Assembly: GCA_902494465.1 (NCBI GenBank)
Contig: CABUTH010000003.1
Span: 1-29,500, forward strand
Direction of reading: 5' to 3'
Source of the DNA: an uncultured Collinsella sp.
GTDB lineage: Bacteria; Actinomycetota; Coriobacteriia; Coriobacteriales; Coriobacteriaceae
DNA: 29,500 bases
Part shown: one piece after another, positions 22,941 to 29,500 of the stretch
How the letters are laid out: each line of letters opens with the position of its first letter
Position numbering within the stretch: the stretch's first letter is position 1
Translations under genes and position numbers: made by a program
Notes under the pieces: model-generated
Database searches by the model: none
The model's input: only the letters and a program-made list of their open reading frames with translations
Told to the model about the DNA's origin: nothing

Positions 22941-23945
22941 ATGGCCGCTATTAAAAAATCGGTTTCCGTTAAGGACGTGGCGCGTCTCGCGGGCGTCTCG
23001 GAGCAGACAGTCTCGCGTACGGTGCACGATTCGCCCAGCGTGCGCCCCGAGACCAAGGAGCGCGTGCGTGCCGCCATGCGCGAGCTGGGGTATCGCCCCA
23101 ATTTTGCCGGTCGATCGCTGCGCCGCGGCAAGTTTAAGACCGTCGGCGTCGCCATGTTCAACATTACCGGCACCGGCAACCTCGACCGTATGGAGGGCTT
23201 TGCCGCTGCGGCCGACAAACATGGCTATGCCATCACCCTCACTAAAGTAGACGGGCATCCGTATACCCTCGAGAGCGCATCGTCGCGCATGAGCGCACTG
23301 CCGGTGGATGGCATGGTTGTGATCATGAATCGCATGCCGGCGGACTTTGGCACCTTTGAGCCGCTGCCCGGCATGCAGACGGTGCTCGTTACGATGCTGG
23401 AGCACCCGCTCTGTTCAACGGTCGATAACGACCAGTTCGATTGCTCGCGCCAGGTGGTCGAGTACTTGCTGGAGCAGGGGCACAAGACCGTGCACTTTAT
23501 CTCATGCCCCGAGCGCTCGCTTTCGGGCATGCAGCGCGAGGAAGGCTGGCGTGAGACATTGCGCGCACATGGTATTGAGCCGCCGCGACTCGTCCGTGGC
23601 GATTGGACGGCACAGAGCGGATATGCTGCCGGTCAGGCTCTGGCGGACGATCCGACCTGTACGGCCATTTATGCTTCCAATGATGCCATGGCCTACGGCT
23701 GCATTCGCGGGCTCGAGTCGTGCGGAAGGCGCGTGCCCCAGGACGTGAGCGTGGTGGGCGTTGACGACAGCCTGGGCGATATCGTGCCCGACCGTCGCCT
23801 GACCACGGTGCGCTTTGACAACAAGCGCGTCGGCATGTGGGCGGTCGACAAGATTGCCGGCGCCGAGGGGGGTGCGTCTGGCGTGGAGCACATGCTGATC
23901 CCCGGTGTGCTCGTCGAGGGCGATACGGTGCGCGATTTGCGTTAG
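22941..23945 (+). CDS. LacI-family regulator no. 3
   Basis: The 334-residue repressor has helix-turn-helix VSVKDVARLAGVSEQTVSRT with Glu-Gln at the specificity positions, a hinge near FAGRSLRRGK, and a LacI sensor domain (ASNDAMAYGCIRGL, QDVSVVGVDDSL). The ATG at 22941 gives the usual short leader; the ribosome site is weak (GAAAGA about nine bases upstream). It diverges from the EIICB no. 4/GH1 no. 3 operon and lies directly upstream of lacF on the same strand, with a 214-base gap that holds the lacF control region. It probably binds the TGGCAACG operators. Confidence 0.92.
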   Translation: MAAIKKSVSVKDVARLAGVSEQTVSRTVHDSPSVRPETKERVRAAMRELGYRPNFAGRSLRRGKFKTVGVAMFNITGTGNLDRMEGFAAAADKHGYAITLTKVDGHPYTLESASSRMSALPVDGMVVIMNRMPADFGTFEPLPGMQTVLVTMLEHPLCSTVDNDQFDCSRQVVEYLLEQGHKTVHFISCPERSLSGMQREEGWRETLRAHGIEPPRLVRGDWTAQSGYAAGQALADDPTCTAIYASNDAMAYGCIRGLESCGRRVPQDVSVVGVDDSLGDIVPDRRLTTVRFDNKRVGMWAVDKIAGAEGGASGVEHMLIPGVLVEGDTVRDLR

Positions 23946-23977
23946 GGTGCGGTCCTGTTTGGGTTGCTGATAACTAT

Positions 23978-24086
23978 GTTCGATATTGTTCAGATTGGTT
24001 TAAAAACCGTTCGCGGGCGAAAATTGACCGTTCATAGCTCGAAATTGCGTTTTGCGCTGTTCTTTTTTGTTTGAATGTTATTGTTT
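23978..24086 (+). promoter_or_regulatory. control region of lacF
   Basis: The 23946-24159 gap holds GTTCGATATTGTTC (23978-23991), two minus-strand GAACGGT boxes (ACCGTTC at 24006-24012 and 24027-24033), and TTGTTTGAATGTTATTGTTT (24067-24086). A TTGCGC/TGTTAT pair with 18-bp spacing (24052-24057, 24076-24081) is a possible promoter. The boxes are those of the suspected DeoR/LacR and GAACGGT systems. Confidence 0.5.
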
Positions 24087-24159
24087 CTGCCATACAGAAC
24101 GCAGCGCGTATGCCCGGACGCGATGCTCTCCATTGGTTCTTATGTGAAAGGAACGCAAT

Positions 24160-24498
24160 ATGGCAACCAAAGAAGAAATCTCGATGGTTGGATTCGAGAT
24201 CGTCGCATACGCAGGTGACGCCCAGACCGATCTGCTTGCAGCACTCGATGCTGCTCGCGAGGGTGATTTTGAGAAGGCCGAACAGCTGCACAAGGATGCC
24301 AGCGATGCACTTATCGGCGCCCACGACACGCAGACCAAGCTGCTTTCGCAGGAGGCCGGCGGCGGCGAGATGGAGATGACCTTCATCATGGCCCATGCTC
24401 AGGATACTCTCATGACCACTATGATCCTGGAGAAGCAGACTCGCTTTACCATCGATGCCTACAAGCGCATCGCCGAGCTCGAGGCCAAGCTCGCCTAA
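24160..24498 (+). CDS. lacF: lactose-type PTS EIIA
   Basis: The 112-residue cytoplasmic protein takes phosphate from HPr and passes it to the EIIB cysteine. It forms a three-helix trimer in the family. The phosphorylated His is His79 in IMAHAQDTLMT, with the metal-binding Asp82 three residues on. Length and the helical pattern (EIVAYAGDAQTDLLAALDAA) are typical. AAAGGAACGCAAT precedes the ATG. It is the only EIIA in the window and is transcribed alone, ending in a terminator, so it probably serves all four EIICBs. It could also supply permeases elsewhere in the genome. Confidence 0.95.
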   Translation: MATKEEISMVGFEIVAYAGDAQTDLLAALDAAREGDFEKAEQLHKDASDALIGAHDTQTKLLSQEAGGGEMEMTFIMAHAQDTLMTTMILEKQTRFTIDAYKRIAELEAKLA

Positions 24499-24525
24499 CG
24501 AGTTCTTGCAATTCGACCCCCTTCC

Positions 24526-24561
24526 AAAAGCCCTGCCGCAAACCCGCGACAGGGCTTTTTC
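24526..24561 (+). terminator. terminator of lacF
   Basis: Perfect arms AAAAGCCCTG (24526-24535) and CAGGGCTTTT (24550-24559) are followed by more T. It lies 28 bases after the lacF stop. Confidence 0.9.
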
Positions 24562-24573
24562 TGTCCTCCTCCA

Positions 24574-24698
24574 AGTTGCGGTGAAATAGGGACTGAATAG
24601 AGGCCGGCGGGCGCAAAACAATCCCTATTCCACCGCAACTCATCCCGAGATAGTCATTGGGGACGTTCTTGAACGGCTAGACATTGGGGACAGTCTTG
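24574..24698. repeat. composite repeat between lacF and the membrane-protein gene
   Basis: An inverted repeat with arms AGTTGCGGTGAAATAGGGA (24574-24592) and TCCCTATTCCACCGCAACT (24622-24640), one mismatch in 19, is followed directly by TAGTCATTGGGGACGTTCTT (24651-24670) and ATTGGGGACAGTCTT (24683-24697). The latter parts match arms of the element at 656-839. Two repeat families are thus joined in one gap. Confidence 0.65.
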
Positions 24699-24785
24699 GT
24701 GCGCTCCGTTCGTCTTGCCGTTCGGTTTTTCGCTCGGTGGGTATACTTCCTTTCGCATTAAACGCCGGACTGAGGAGGTATCCAA

Positions 24786-25799
24786 ATGCCGGATAACGGG
24801 TCAATACAAAAAAGAGATGCGCACGAGATGGCTCATGGGCGTCCTGTCCAGATAACCGAGCACACAACGGTGACCGAGCTGCAGCCCAGCCTGTCCGATG
24901 TCGTGTGCGCAAACAAAAAGCTGCAGATTGGCTTTATCGTTGCGCTCGTGGTGCTGGCGCTGCTGTCGGGCTTTGTAGCTCGTCCGCATTTCGCCGATAC
25001 CAAGACTTGGGACTCCACCATCGAGGTTATCGATCAAAAGAAGGGCAACGTTTTGGCGCTCACGACCTCGTGCGTGGCGCTGTCTGCGGGCATTACCGCG
25101 CTGCCGGGTGATACGGGCACGCCGGTCGCCGAGCAGCTCGCACAGCTTTCGGGTAACTTGGGCATCGTGCTTGCCGTGCTCTATCTCGAGAAATATCTGC
25201 TCACGATTTTGTGGTCGGTTGGCCTGGGCATCTTAATCCCGTTTGCGTTAGCGCTCTTTGCGGTGTCGCTCGGCATTCACGGGCGCTGGAGCACGAGTGC
25301 CGTCCTGCGCCGCGTGGCGACGCGCGTGCTGGTAGTTGCCGTGATCGGAATGGCCTTGGTGCCTGCAAGCGTATGGGTGTCGCAAAAGGTCGACGAAACG
25401 TATCGAGTGAGCATCGAGCAAGCCGAGCAAAAGGCGGCCGACGCTGCGGGTGTGGCAGATGGCGACAGCTCCAAAGCAAGCAAGAAAAAGACCGAGTCCA
25501 CAGAGTCCAAGAATGTGCTTGAGCAGCTTGCCGACGGTGCCTCGGGTCTCGTCACATCGGTGACCAGTGGCGCCAAGCGGATGACCGATGAAATTGTGCA
25601 GCAGGTGACCGATCTCATCGAAGGCGTCATCGTGATGATCGTGACCTCGTGCGTGATTCCATTGCTGGTGCTCGCGGCGTTTCTGTGGCTGGGGCATGTG
25701 CTGCTGGGGATTGATATTTCCGGCCCGGCGAACTATTTGACGGGCCGCTTTCTGAGCGCTCCGTCCAAGCACGCCAAAAAGGGCGGGCAGTCCGAGTAG
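24786..25799 (+). CDS. membrane protein of unknown function
   Basis: I do not recognise this 337-residue protein. A polar N-terminus (1-45) is followed by a membrane segment at about 47-65, a stretch of about 55 residues with one Cys-containing segment, two hydrophobic segments at about 122-165, another at about 180-199, a charged Lys/Ser/Glu/Ala-rich loop (200-245), an amphipathic stretch and a last segment at about 280-306. There is no signal peptidase site. GGAGGT eight bases before the ATG is the strongest ribosome site nearby; TATACT (24742-24747) may be its -10. It lies between lacF and lacA but has its own terminator, so a role in sugar use cannot be assumed. Confidence 0.8.
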   Translation: MPDNGSIQKRDAHEMAHGRPVQITEHTTVTELQPSLSDVVCANKKLQIGFIVALVVLALLSGFVARPHFADTKTWDSTIEVIDQKKGNVLALTTSCVALSAGITALPGDTGTPVAEQLAQLSGNLGIVLAVLYLEKYLLTILWSVGLGILIPFALALFAVSLGIHGRWSTSAVLRRVATRVLVVAVIGMALVPASVWVSQKVDETYRVSIEQAEQKAADAAGVADGDSSKASKKKTESTESKNVLEQLADGASGLVTSVTSGAKRMTDEIVQQVTDLIEGVIVMIVTSCVIPLLVLAAFLWLGHVLLGIDISGPANYLTGRFLSAPSKHAKKGGQSE

Positions 25800-25836
25800 C
25801 TAAAACAGCTGTATATACCAGGGCATACCGCCGAAG

Positions 25837-25868
25837 GGCGGCCGAGATGCGTTCTCGGCCGCCTTTTT
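25837..25868 (+). terminator. terminator of the membrane-protein gene
   Basis: Perfect 11-bp arms GGCGGCCGAGA (25837-25847) and TCTCGGCCGCC (25853-25863) are followed by TTTTT. Confidence 0.93.
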
Positions 25869-25929
25869 GTTTGTTGAATACGCGGTAAGCCGGGCCTTTC
25901 CTGAGTCCAAACGGTCACCAATCATCCGC

Positions 25930-26001
25930 GAACGGTATTTGTTCAAAAAAGAACAAAGATAAACAAATAGTTATTGCAGTAAATGTTTGAATGTGTTCAA
26001 A
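25930..26001 (+). promoter_or_regulatory. lacAB control region with inverted repeats
   Basis: GAACGGT (25930-25936) leads into the inverted repeat TTTGTTC-AAAAAA-GAACAAA (25938-25957). A second inverted repeat, TTTGAA-TGTG-TTCAAA (25986-26001), follows, preceded by TG so that TGTTTGAAT is shared with 2124 and 24068. These are good candidates for a DeoR/LacR-type operator upstream of lacA. I cannot place the -35 and -10 with confidence. Confidence 0.6.
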
Positions 26002-26107
26002 TAAACATGAACAGTGAAGAACCGCACATTCAGATGCCCGGACCTGAACGCGATTCAACACTTCCAAACAGAAACTACGCGCCAGCGTATCTCTCAAGGA
26101 GGATGTC

Positions 26108-26536
26108 ATGAGGGTTGTAATCGCTTCCGATGCCGACGGTATGTCGATGAAGGAGTCCATCAAGGAGATGCTCATCGCCGACGGTCACGAGGTCGTCGAC
26201 TATTCCGAGACCCCTGCCGCGGACTTTGTCGATTCCGCGACCGCCGTTGCCAAGGACCTGCTGGAGCACAAGGATTCCCAGGGTTTCGCATTCGATAAGT
26301 ACGGCGTCGGCTCCTATATGGCCGCCGTCAAGATCAAGGGCATGGTCGTCGCCAACATTTCCGACGAGCGTTCCGCCTACATGACCCGCGAGCACAACGG
26401 CTCGCGTATGGTCACCATGGGCCCGGGCGTTGTGGGCACCGAGGTCGCCAAGAAGATCGCCCGCGAGTTCCTGCGCGCCCAGTACGCTGGCGGCCGTCAC
26501 CAGATCCGTGTCGACATGCTCAACAAGATGGCCTAA
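26108..26536 (+). CDS. lacA: galactose-6-phosphate isomerase subunit LacA
   Basis: The 142-residue subunit works with LacB to convert galactose-6-phosphate to tagatose-6-phosphate, the first step of the tagatose pathway. It belongs to the RpiB/LacA/LacB family: IASDADGMSMKESIKEML at the N-terminus, GFAFDKYGVGSYMAA where RpiB has the CGTG loop (no catalytic Cys, as is normal for LacA), and NISDERSAYMTREHNGSRMVTMG. AAGGAGG precedes the ATG by about six bases. lacB follows after 63 bases, presumably cotranscribed. Confidence 0.95.
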   Translation: MRVVIASDADGMSMKESIKEMLIADGHEVVDYSETPAADFVDSATAVAKDLLEHKDSQGFAFDKYGVGSYMAAVKIKGMVVANISDERSAYMTREHNGSRMVTMGPGVVGTEVAKKIAREFLRAQYAGGRHQIRVDMLNKMA

Positions 26537-26599
26537 CGAGAGCCACCGAGAACTCGAACTTCTACCTCAACTTGTGAATTCAGACGAAAGGACGTTCTG

Positions 26600-27124
26600 A
26601 TGAAGAAGACCATCGCAATCGGTTGCGACCATATCGTTACGGACGAGAAGATCTATCTGGCCGACCGCCTGGAGCAGGCTGGCTACAAGGTGCTCGACTG
26701 CGGCACCTACAGCCACACCCGTACGCACTATCCCATCTACGGTAAGGCCGTGGGCGAGGCTGTTGCCAGCGGCAAGGCCGACTTTGGCGTGGCCCTGTGC
26801 GGCACCGGCATCGGCATCACCAACGCCGTCAACAAGGTCCCCGGCGCTCGCTGCGCCCTGGTCCGCGACATGACCTCTGCCCTGTATGCCCGTCGCGAGC
26901 TCAACGCCAACATCGTGGGCTTTGGTGGCAAGATCACCGGCGAGTTCCTGATGGCCGATATCATGCTTGCCTTCCTGGAGGAGCCTTACGAGAAGACTCC
27001 CGAGCACGACGCCCTGATTGCCAAGATCGATGCCTGCAATAAGGCCGACGCCGAGGCTCAGGCTGACCCGCACTTCTTTGACGAGTTCCTCGAGAAGTGG
27101 GACCGCGGCGAATACCAAGACTAA
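26600..27124 (+). CDS. lacB: galactose-6-phosphate isomerase subunit LacB
   Basis: The 174-residue partner of LacA carries the RpiB-type loop ALCGTGIGI with Cys67, the N-terminal GCDH (Asp10, His11), and [27 protein letters not shown]. Length is typical. GAAAGGACG precedes the ATG. The C-terminal extension ending [16 protein letters not shown] is the usual LacB tail. It is followed closely by a perfect hairpin repeat. Confidence 0.96.
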   Translation: MKKTIAIGCDHIVTDEKIYLADRLEQAGYKVLDCGTYSHTRTHYPIYGKAVGEAVASGKADFGVALCGTGIGITNAVNKVPGARCALVRDMTSALYARRELNANIVGFGGKITGEFLMADIMLAFLEEPYEKTPEHDALIAKIDACNKADAEAQADPHFFDEFLEKWDRGEYQD

Positions 27125-27128
27125 GGAG

Positions 27129-27172
27129 GTTACGCGGTTTTACCAAACCGCGTAACGGGTCGACGCTGCGCG
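27129..27172. repeat. hairpin repeat copy 1 (after lacB)
   Basis: Perfect 12-bp arms GTTACGCGGTTT (27129-27140) and AAACCGCGTAAC (27145-27156) enclose TACC. With the next 16 bases the sequence is repeated at 29365-29408 with a single difference. No T-run follows, so it is not a classical terminator. Confidence 0.85.
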
Positions 27173-27477
27173 ACGCTCGCTGACGTTGAGGGTGCCTGTG
27201 GGGTTACCGCTGTTGTTGCGAAGCGTTCTGGTACGGCAAGTTGCTCCGATAACACGTTTGCTTGCTGAGCTTGTGTGCTTCGCTCTTGGCGGTACTCGGC
27301 ATTCTGCAGCTTTTCAATTGACGGCTCGCGTTTCTGTAATGGGGCGCGGGCCAGTTTTCTATCAGCCCAATTGGCTTGGCGGGCTTGGCGTGCATTGTTC
27401 TTTTGCGTGCGGCGCCGCCTCATTACCTTTGTGCTAAAGGCACGGCGTTCGCAATGGATCGTGCAAGATGATATGTG
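27173..27477. other. gap between lacB and the lacX-like gene, nothing clear
   Basis: About 300 bases hold no ORF with family resemblance or ribosome site. TTGACG (27319-27324) lacks a -10 at normal spacing. Base composition is less biased than in the flanking genes. It could contain a promoter or small RNA that I cannot recognise. Confidence 0.4.
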
Positions 27478-27492
27478 AAGGAGAAGATTCCC

Positions 27493-28374
27493 ATGGAGTT
27501 TGTTCTTGATAACGGTTCTATTCGTGTGGCACTGAGCACGGCTGGCGGATCGTTCACTTCGATTAAAGCCAACGGTCGCGAGTACCTGTGGCAGGGCGAC
27601 CCGGCGGTCTGGTCGGGCCAGGCACCCATTTGCTTCCCGATCTGCGGCGGCCTTCGTGACGGTCACGCAATGACCATGGGCGGCCGCGAGGTAAAGCTCG
27701 CCCGCCACGGTTTTGCGCGCAAGCAGGAGTGGAAGCTCGAGGAACAGAGCGACAACATGGTTGCGCTGAGCCTAAGCTCTGCCGACCATGCCGAGTTGCT
27801 CGAGCAGTACCCGTATCCGTTTAAGATCGTTGCTCGTTACACGATCGATTCGGAAAAGGTGAACGTGTCCTACGAGGTGACCAATGAGGGCACCGAGGAC
27901 ATGCCATTCTTTGTGGGCGGTCACCCCGGCTTTAAGTGCCCGCTCGACGAGGGTGAGTCCTATGACGACTATGAGCTCCGTTTTGAGCAGCGTGAGGCCA
28001 CCGAGCTCTGTACTGCCGTTCCCTCGACGGGCCTGATTGATGTTGAGCATCGCAGCAAGAACCCGATGGTCGGCCACGACTTGCCGCTTACCCACGAACT
28101 CTTCGACTTCGCGGAGACCATCTTTGACGTGCTTGAGAGCCGCGTGGTTACGCTGACCAAGAAAACTGAGGACAAGGGCGTGCGCCTGACGTTCCCCGAT
28201 ATGCCGTACCTGATTGTGTGGAGCAAGCCCGAGGGCGACTTTGTGGCTGTTGAACCGTGGGGTGGCCTGTCCACCTGCTCCGACGAGGACGATATTCTGG
28301 AGCACAAGCGTGGCTGCCTGGTTGCCAAGCCGGGGGAGACCGTTACCCGCGGCTTTGAGATCGAGATCCTTTAA
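27493..28374 (+). CDS. lacX: LacX-like aldose 1-epimerase family protein
   Basis: The 293-residue protein belongs to the LacX/YphB branch of the aldose 1-epimerase superfamily, which accompanies lactose operons in lactic acid bacteria. Visible motifs are GREYLWQGDPAVWSGQAPICFP (in two parts), KLARHGFAR, NEGTEDMPFFVGGHPGF and VWSKPEGDFVAVEPWGG. Its exact substrate is not settled; a sugar or sugar-phosphate mutarotase is likely. I chose ATG 27493 with AAGGAG nine bases upstream; the GTG at 27475 lies before that site. lacC starts 53 bases after its stop, so the two are probably cotranscribed. Confidence 0.9.
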   Translation: MEFVLDNGSIRVALSTAGGSFTSIKANGREYLWQGDPAVWSGQAPICFPICGGLRDGHAMTMGGREVKLARHGFARKQEWKLEEQSDNMVALSLSSADHAELLEQYPYPFKIVARYTIDSEKVNVSYEVTNEGTEDMPFFVGGHPGFKCPLDEGESYDDYELRFEQREATELCTAVPSTGLIDVEHRSKNPMVGHDLPLTHELFDFAETIFDVLESRVVTLTKKTEDKGVRLTFPDMPYLIVWSKPEGDFVAVEPWGGLSTCSDEDDILEHKRGCLVAKPGETVTRGFEIEIL

Positions 28375-28427
28375 CGAGTTATCGTATGTTTGGGGCGGGT
28401 CATGCCGCCCTGGAACAGGAGTTCAAT

Positions 28428-29363
28428 ATGATTCTGACCGTTACCATGAACCCGTCGATCGATACGCGCTATCAACTCGACAAGCTGATCATCGACGACG
28501 TTAACCGCGTGACGCCCGAAAAGACCGCTGGCGGTAAGGGCCTCAACGTGAGCCGTGTGCTGCTGCAGCTGGGCGACGACGTGCTCGCGACCGGCCTGCT
28601 CGGCGGCCACATGGGTGCCTATATGGCTGAGCTTATGGATGCCGACGGCGTCAAGAACGACTTTGTGCCCATTGCCGGTGAGACGCGCATCTGCCTGAAT
28701 ATCCTGCATGAGGGCAATCAGACCGAGCTGCTGGAGAGCGGCCCGCAGATCGCCCCGGCCGAGCTCGAGGCCTTTACGGCCAAGTTTGCCGAGCTTGCAG
28801 CGAAGGCGGACGTCGTGACGCTTTCGGGCTCGCTGCCGCGTGGCGTCGATGCCGGCTACTATGCCGAGCTCGTCAAGATCGCCGAGGAGGCGGGCGCCAA
28901 GGTGCTGCTCGATACCTCGGGTGCATCGCTGGAGGCCGCGCTGGAGTCCGACGCTAAGCCTGAGCTCGTAAAGCCCAACCTGACCGAGATTAACGGCCTG
29001 CTGGGTACGTCCTTTACGACCGATGATGTCGATGCCCTGCGCGAGGCGCTCGCCGCCGATGACCGTTTTGCCGGTATCCCCTGGGTTGTCGTTTCGATGG
29101 GCGCTGCCGGTTCGGTTGGCTTCCATGAGGGTCGCGCGTTCCGCGCCAAGACGCCCGCGATTGCGGCTGTGAACGCAACGGGTTCCGGCGACTCGACCAT
29201 CGCCGGCTTTGCACATGCCATTGCTGCTGGCGCCGACGACGTCACGGTGCTCAAGACCGCCAATACCTGCGGCAAACTCAACGCTATGGATCCCAAGACC
29301 GGTCACCTGGTCATGGACCGTTGGGACGAGATCTACAACAACGTTGAAGTAACGGAGCTTTAG
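28428..29363 (+). CDS. lacC: tagatose-6-phosphate kinase
   Basis: The 311-residue PfkB-family kinase makes tagatose-1,6-bisphosphate from tagatose-6-phosphate and ATP. It has MILTVTMNPSIDTRY at the N-terminus, the substrate motif GGKGLNVSR (35-43), LSGSLPRG, VKPNLTEI and the anion-hole motif TGSGDS (251-256; catalytic Asp255) where GAGDS is more usual. AGGAG six bases before ATG 28428 sets the start; the frame from 28386 adds an unrelated leader. 1-Phosphofructokinase is a close alternative, but lacA and lacB upstream support LacC. The aldolase LacD is not seen and may lie beyond the window or elsewhere. Confidence 0.9.
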   Translation: MILTVTMNPSIDTRYQLDKLIIDDVNRVTPEKTAGGKGLNVSRVLLQLGDDVLATGLLGGHMGAYMAELMDADGVKNDFVPIAGETRICLNILHEGNQTELLESGPQIAPAELEAFTAKFAELAAKADVVTLSGSLPRGVDAGYYAELVKIAEEAGAKVLLDTSGASLEAALESDAKPELVKPNLTEINGLLGTSFTTDDVDALREALAADDRFAGIPWVVVSMGAAGSVGFHEGRAFRAKTPAIAAVNATGSGDSTIAGFAHAIAAGADDVTVLKTANTCGKLNAMDPKTGHLVMDRWDEIYNNVEVTEL

Positions 29364-29364
29364 G

Positions 29365-29408
29365 GTTACGCGGTTTTACCAAACCGCGTAACGGCTCGAC
29401 GCTGCGCG
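29365..29408. repeat. hairpin repeat copy 2 (after lacC)
   Basis: The same 12-bp arms (29365-29376 and 29381-29392) and the same following 16 bases as at 27129-27172. It begins two bases after the lacC stop, just as copy 1 begins soon after the lacB stop. Confidence 0.85.
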
Positions 29409-29440
29409 GGCCGCATTTGGACAATCTGACGTTCAACTTC

Positions 29441-29475
29441 AAGGGCGCGACCAGAAGGTCAGCGCCCTTTCGTTT
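29441..29475 (+). terminator. terminator after lacC
   Basis: Arms AAGGGCGCGACC (29441-29452) and GGTC-A-GCGCCCTT (29457-29469) pair with one bulge around AGAA, followed by TCGTTT. It should end the lacX-lacC transcript. Confidence 0.8.
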
Positions 29476-29500
29476 CACGTCACCTTGTCTCAAATGCGGC

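Noticed and set aside
27130..27708. 192-codon minus-strand frame between lacB and the lacX-like gene
   Set aside because: It overlaps the start of the lacX-like gene, has a basic low-complexity composition, and shows no ribosome site or family pattern.

Overview
The window looks like a chromosomal segment of a gut Coriobacteriia, most likely Collinsella. It has high GC and strong GC3 bias (long antisense shadow ORFs), many lactose-type PTS genes, and intergenic palindromic repeats. This assignment comes from family resemblance and style, not from a marker gene. The segment is a lactose/beta-galactoside PTS and tagatose-6-phosphate island. It holds four LacE-type EIICB permeases, three LacG-type GH1 6-phospho-beta-galactosidases, one LacF-type EIIA, lacA, lacB, a lacX-like epimerase, lacC, galM, a DeoR/LacR-type regulator, three LacI-family regulators and one GntR regulator. 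lacD is not in the window.

Layout. At 1-900 lie an orphan mannose-family EIIB, whose phosphorylatable His is replaced by Tyr, and a nested inverted-repeat element. At 905-2927 galM (-) and a DeoR regulator (+) diverge. At 2928-3346 is the first array of ~60-bp palindromes with an 80-bp period. At 3360-7123 a DUF7916-like TIM-barrel gene and gntR (-) diverge from EIICB no. 1 (+). At 7262-7681 is a truncated second copy of the deoR gene. At 7789-9104 is a class II Fic gene whose promoter carries a near-perfect 32-bp inverted repeat. From 9242 to 23945 the same cassette occurs three times: a LacI gene on + diverges from an EIICB/GH1 operon on -. The operators of the three cassettes are related but have diverged. 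Two further palindrome arrays lie between the cassettes and a single unit precedes the first. At 24160-29363, on +, are lacF, an unknown membrane protein, lacA, lacB, a lacX-like gene and lacC.

How it works together. Each EIICB should import and phosphorylate a beta-galactoside using phosphate relayed by the single EIIA. The GH1 enzymes then release galactose-6-phosphate, LacAB isomerises it to tagatose-6-phosphate, and LacC makes tagatose-1,6-bisphosphate. The three LacI proteins probably give each cassette its own inducer. A repeated GTTCGATATTGTTC-like box and a repeated GAACGGT box in most promoters suggest a second, shared layer of control, possibly by the DeoR protein.

Most notable: (i) three palindrome arrays plus one single unit, all at gene 3' ends and mostly in convergent gaps, with a two-unit alternation; (ii) triplicated cassettes with diverged LacI recognition helices and operators; (iii) an EIIB without its phosphorylation site; (iv) a Fic gene with a winged-helix-like tail and a palindromic promoter.
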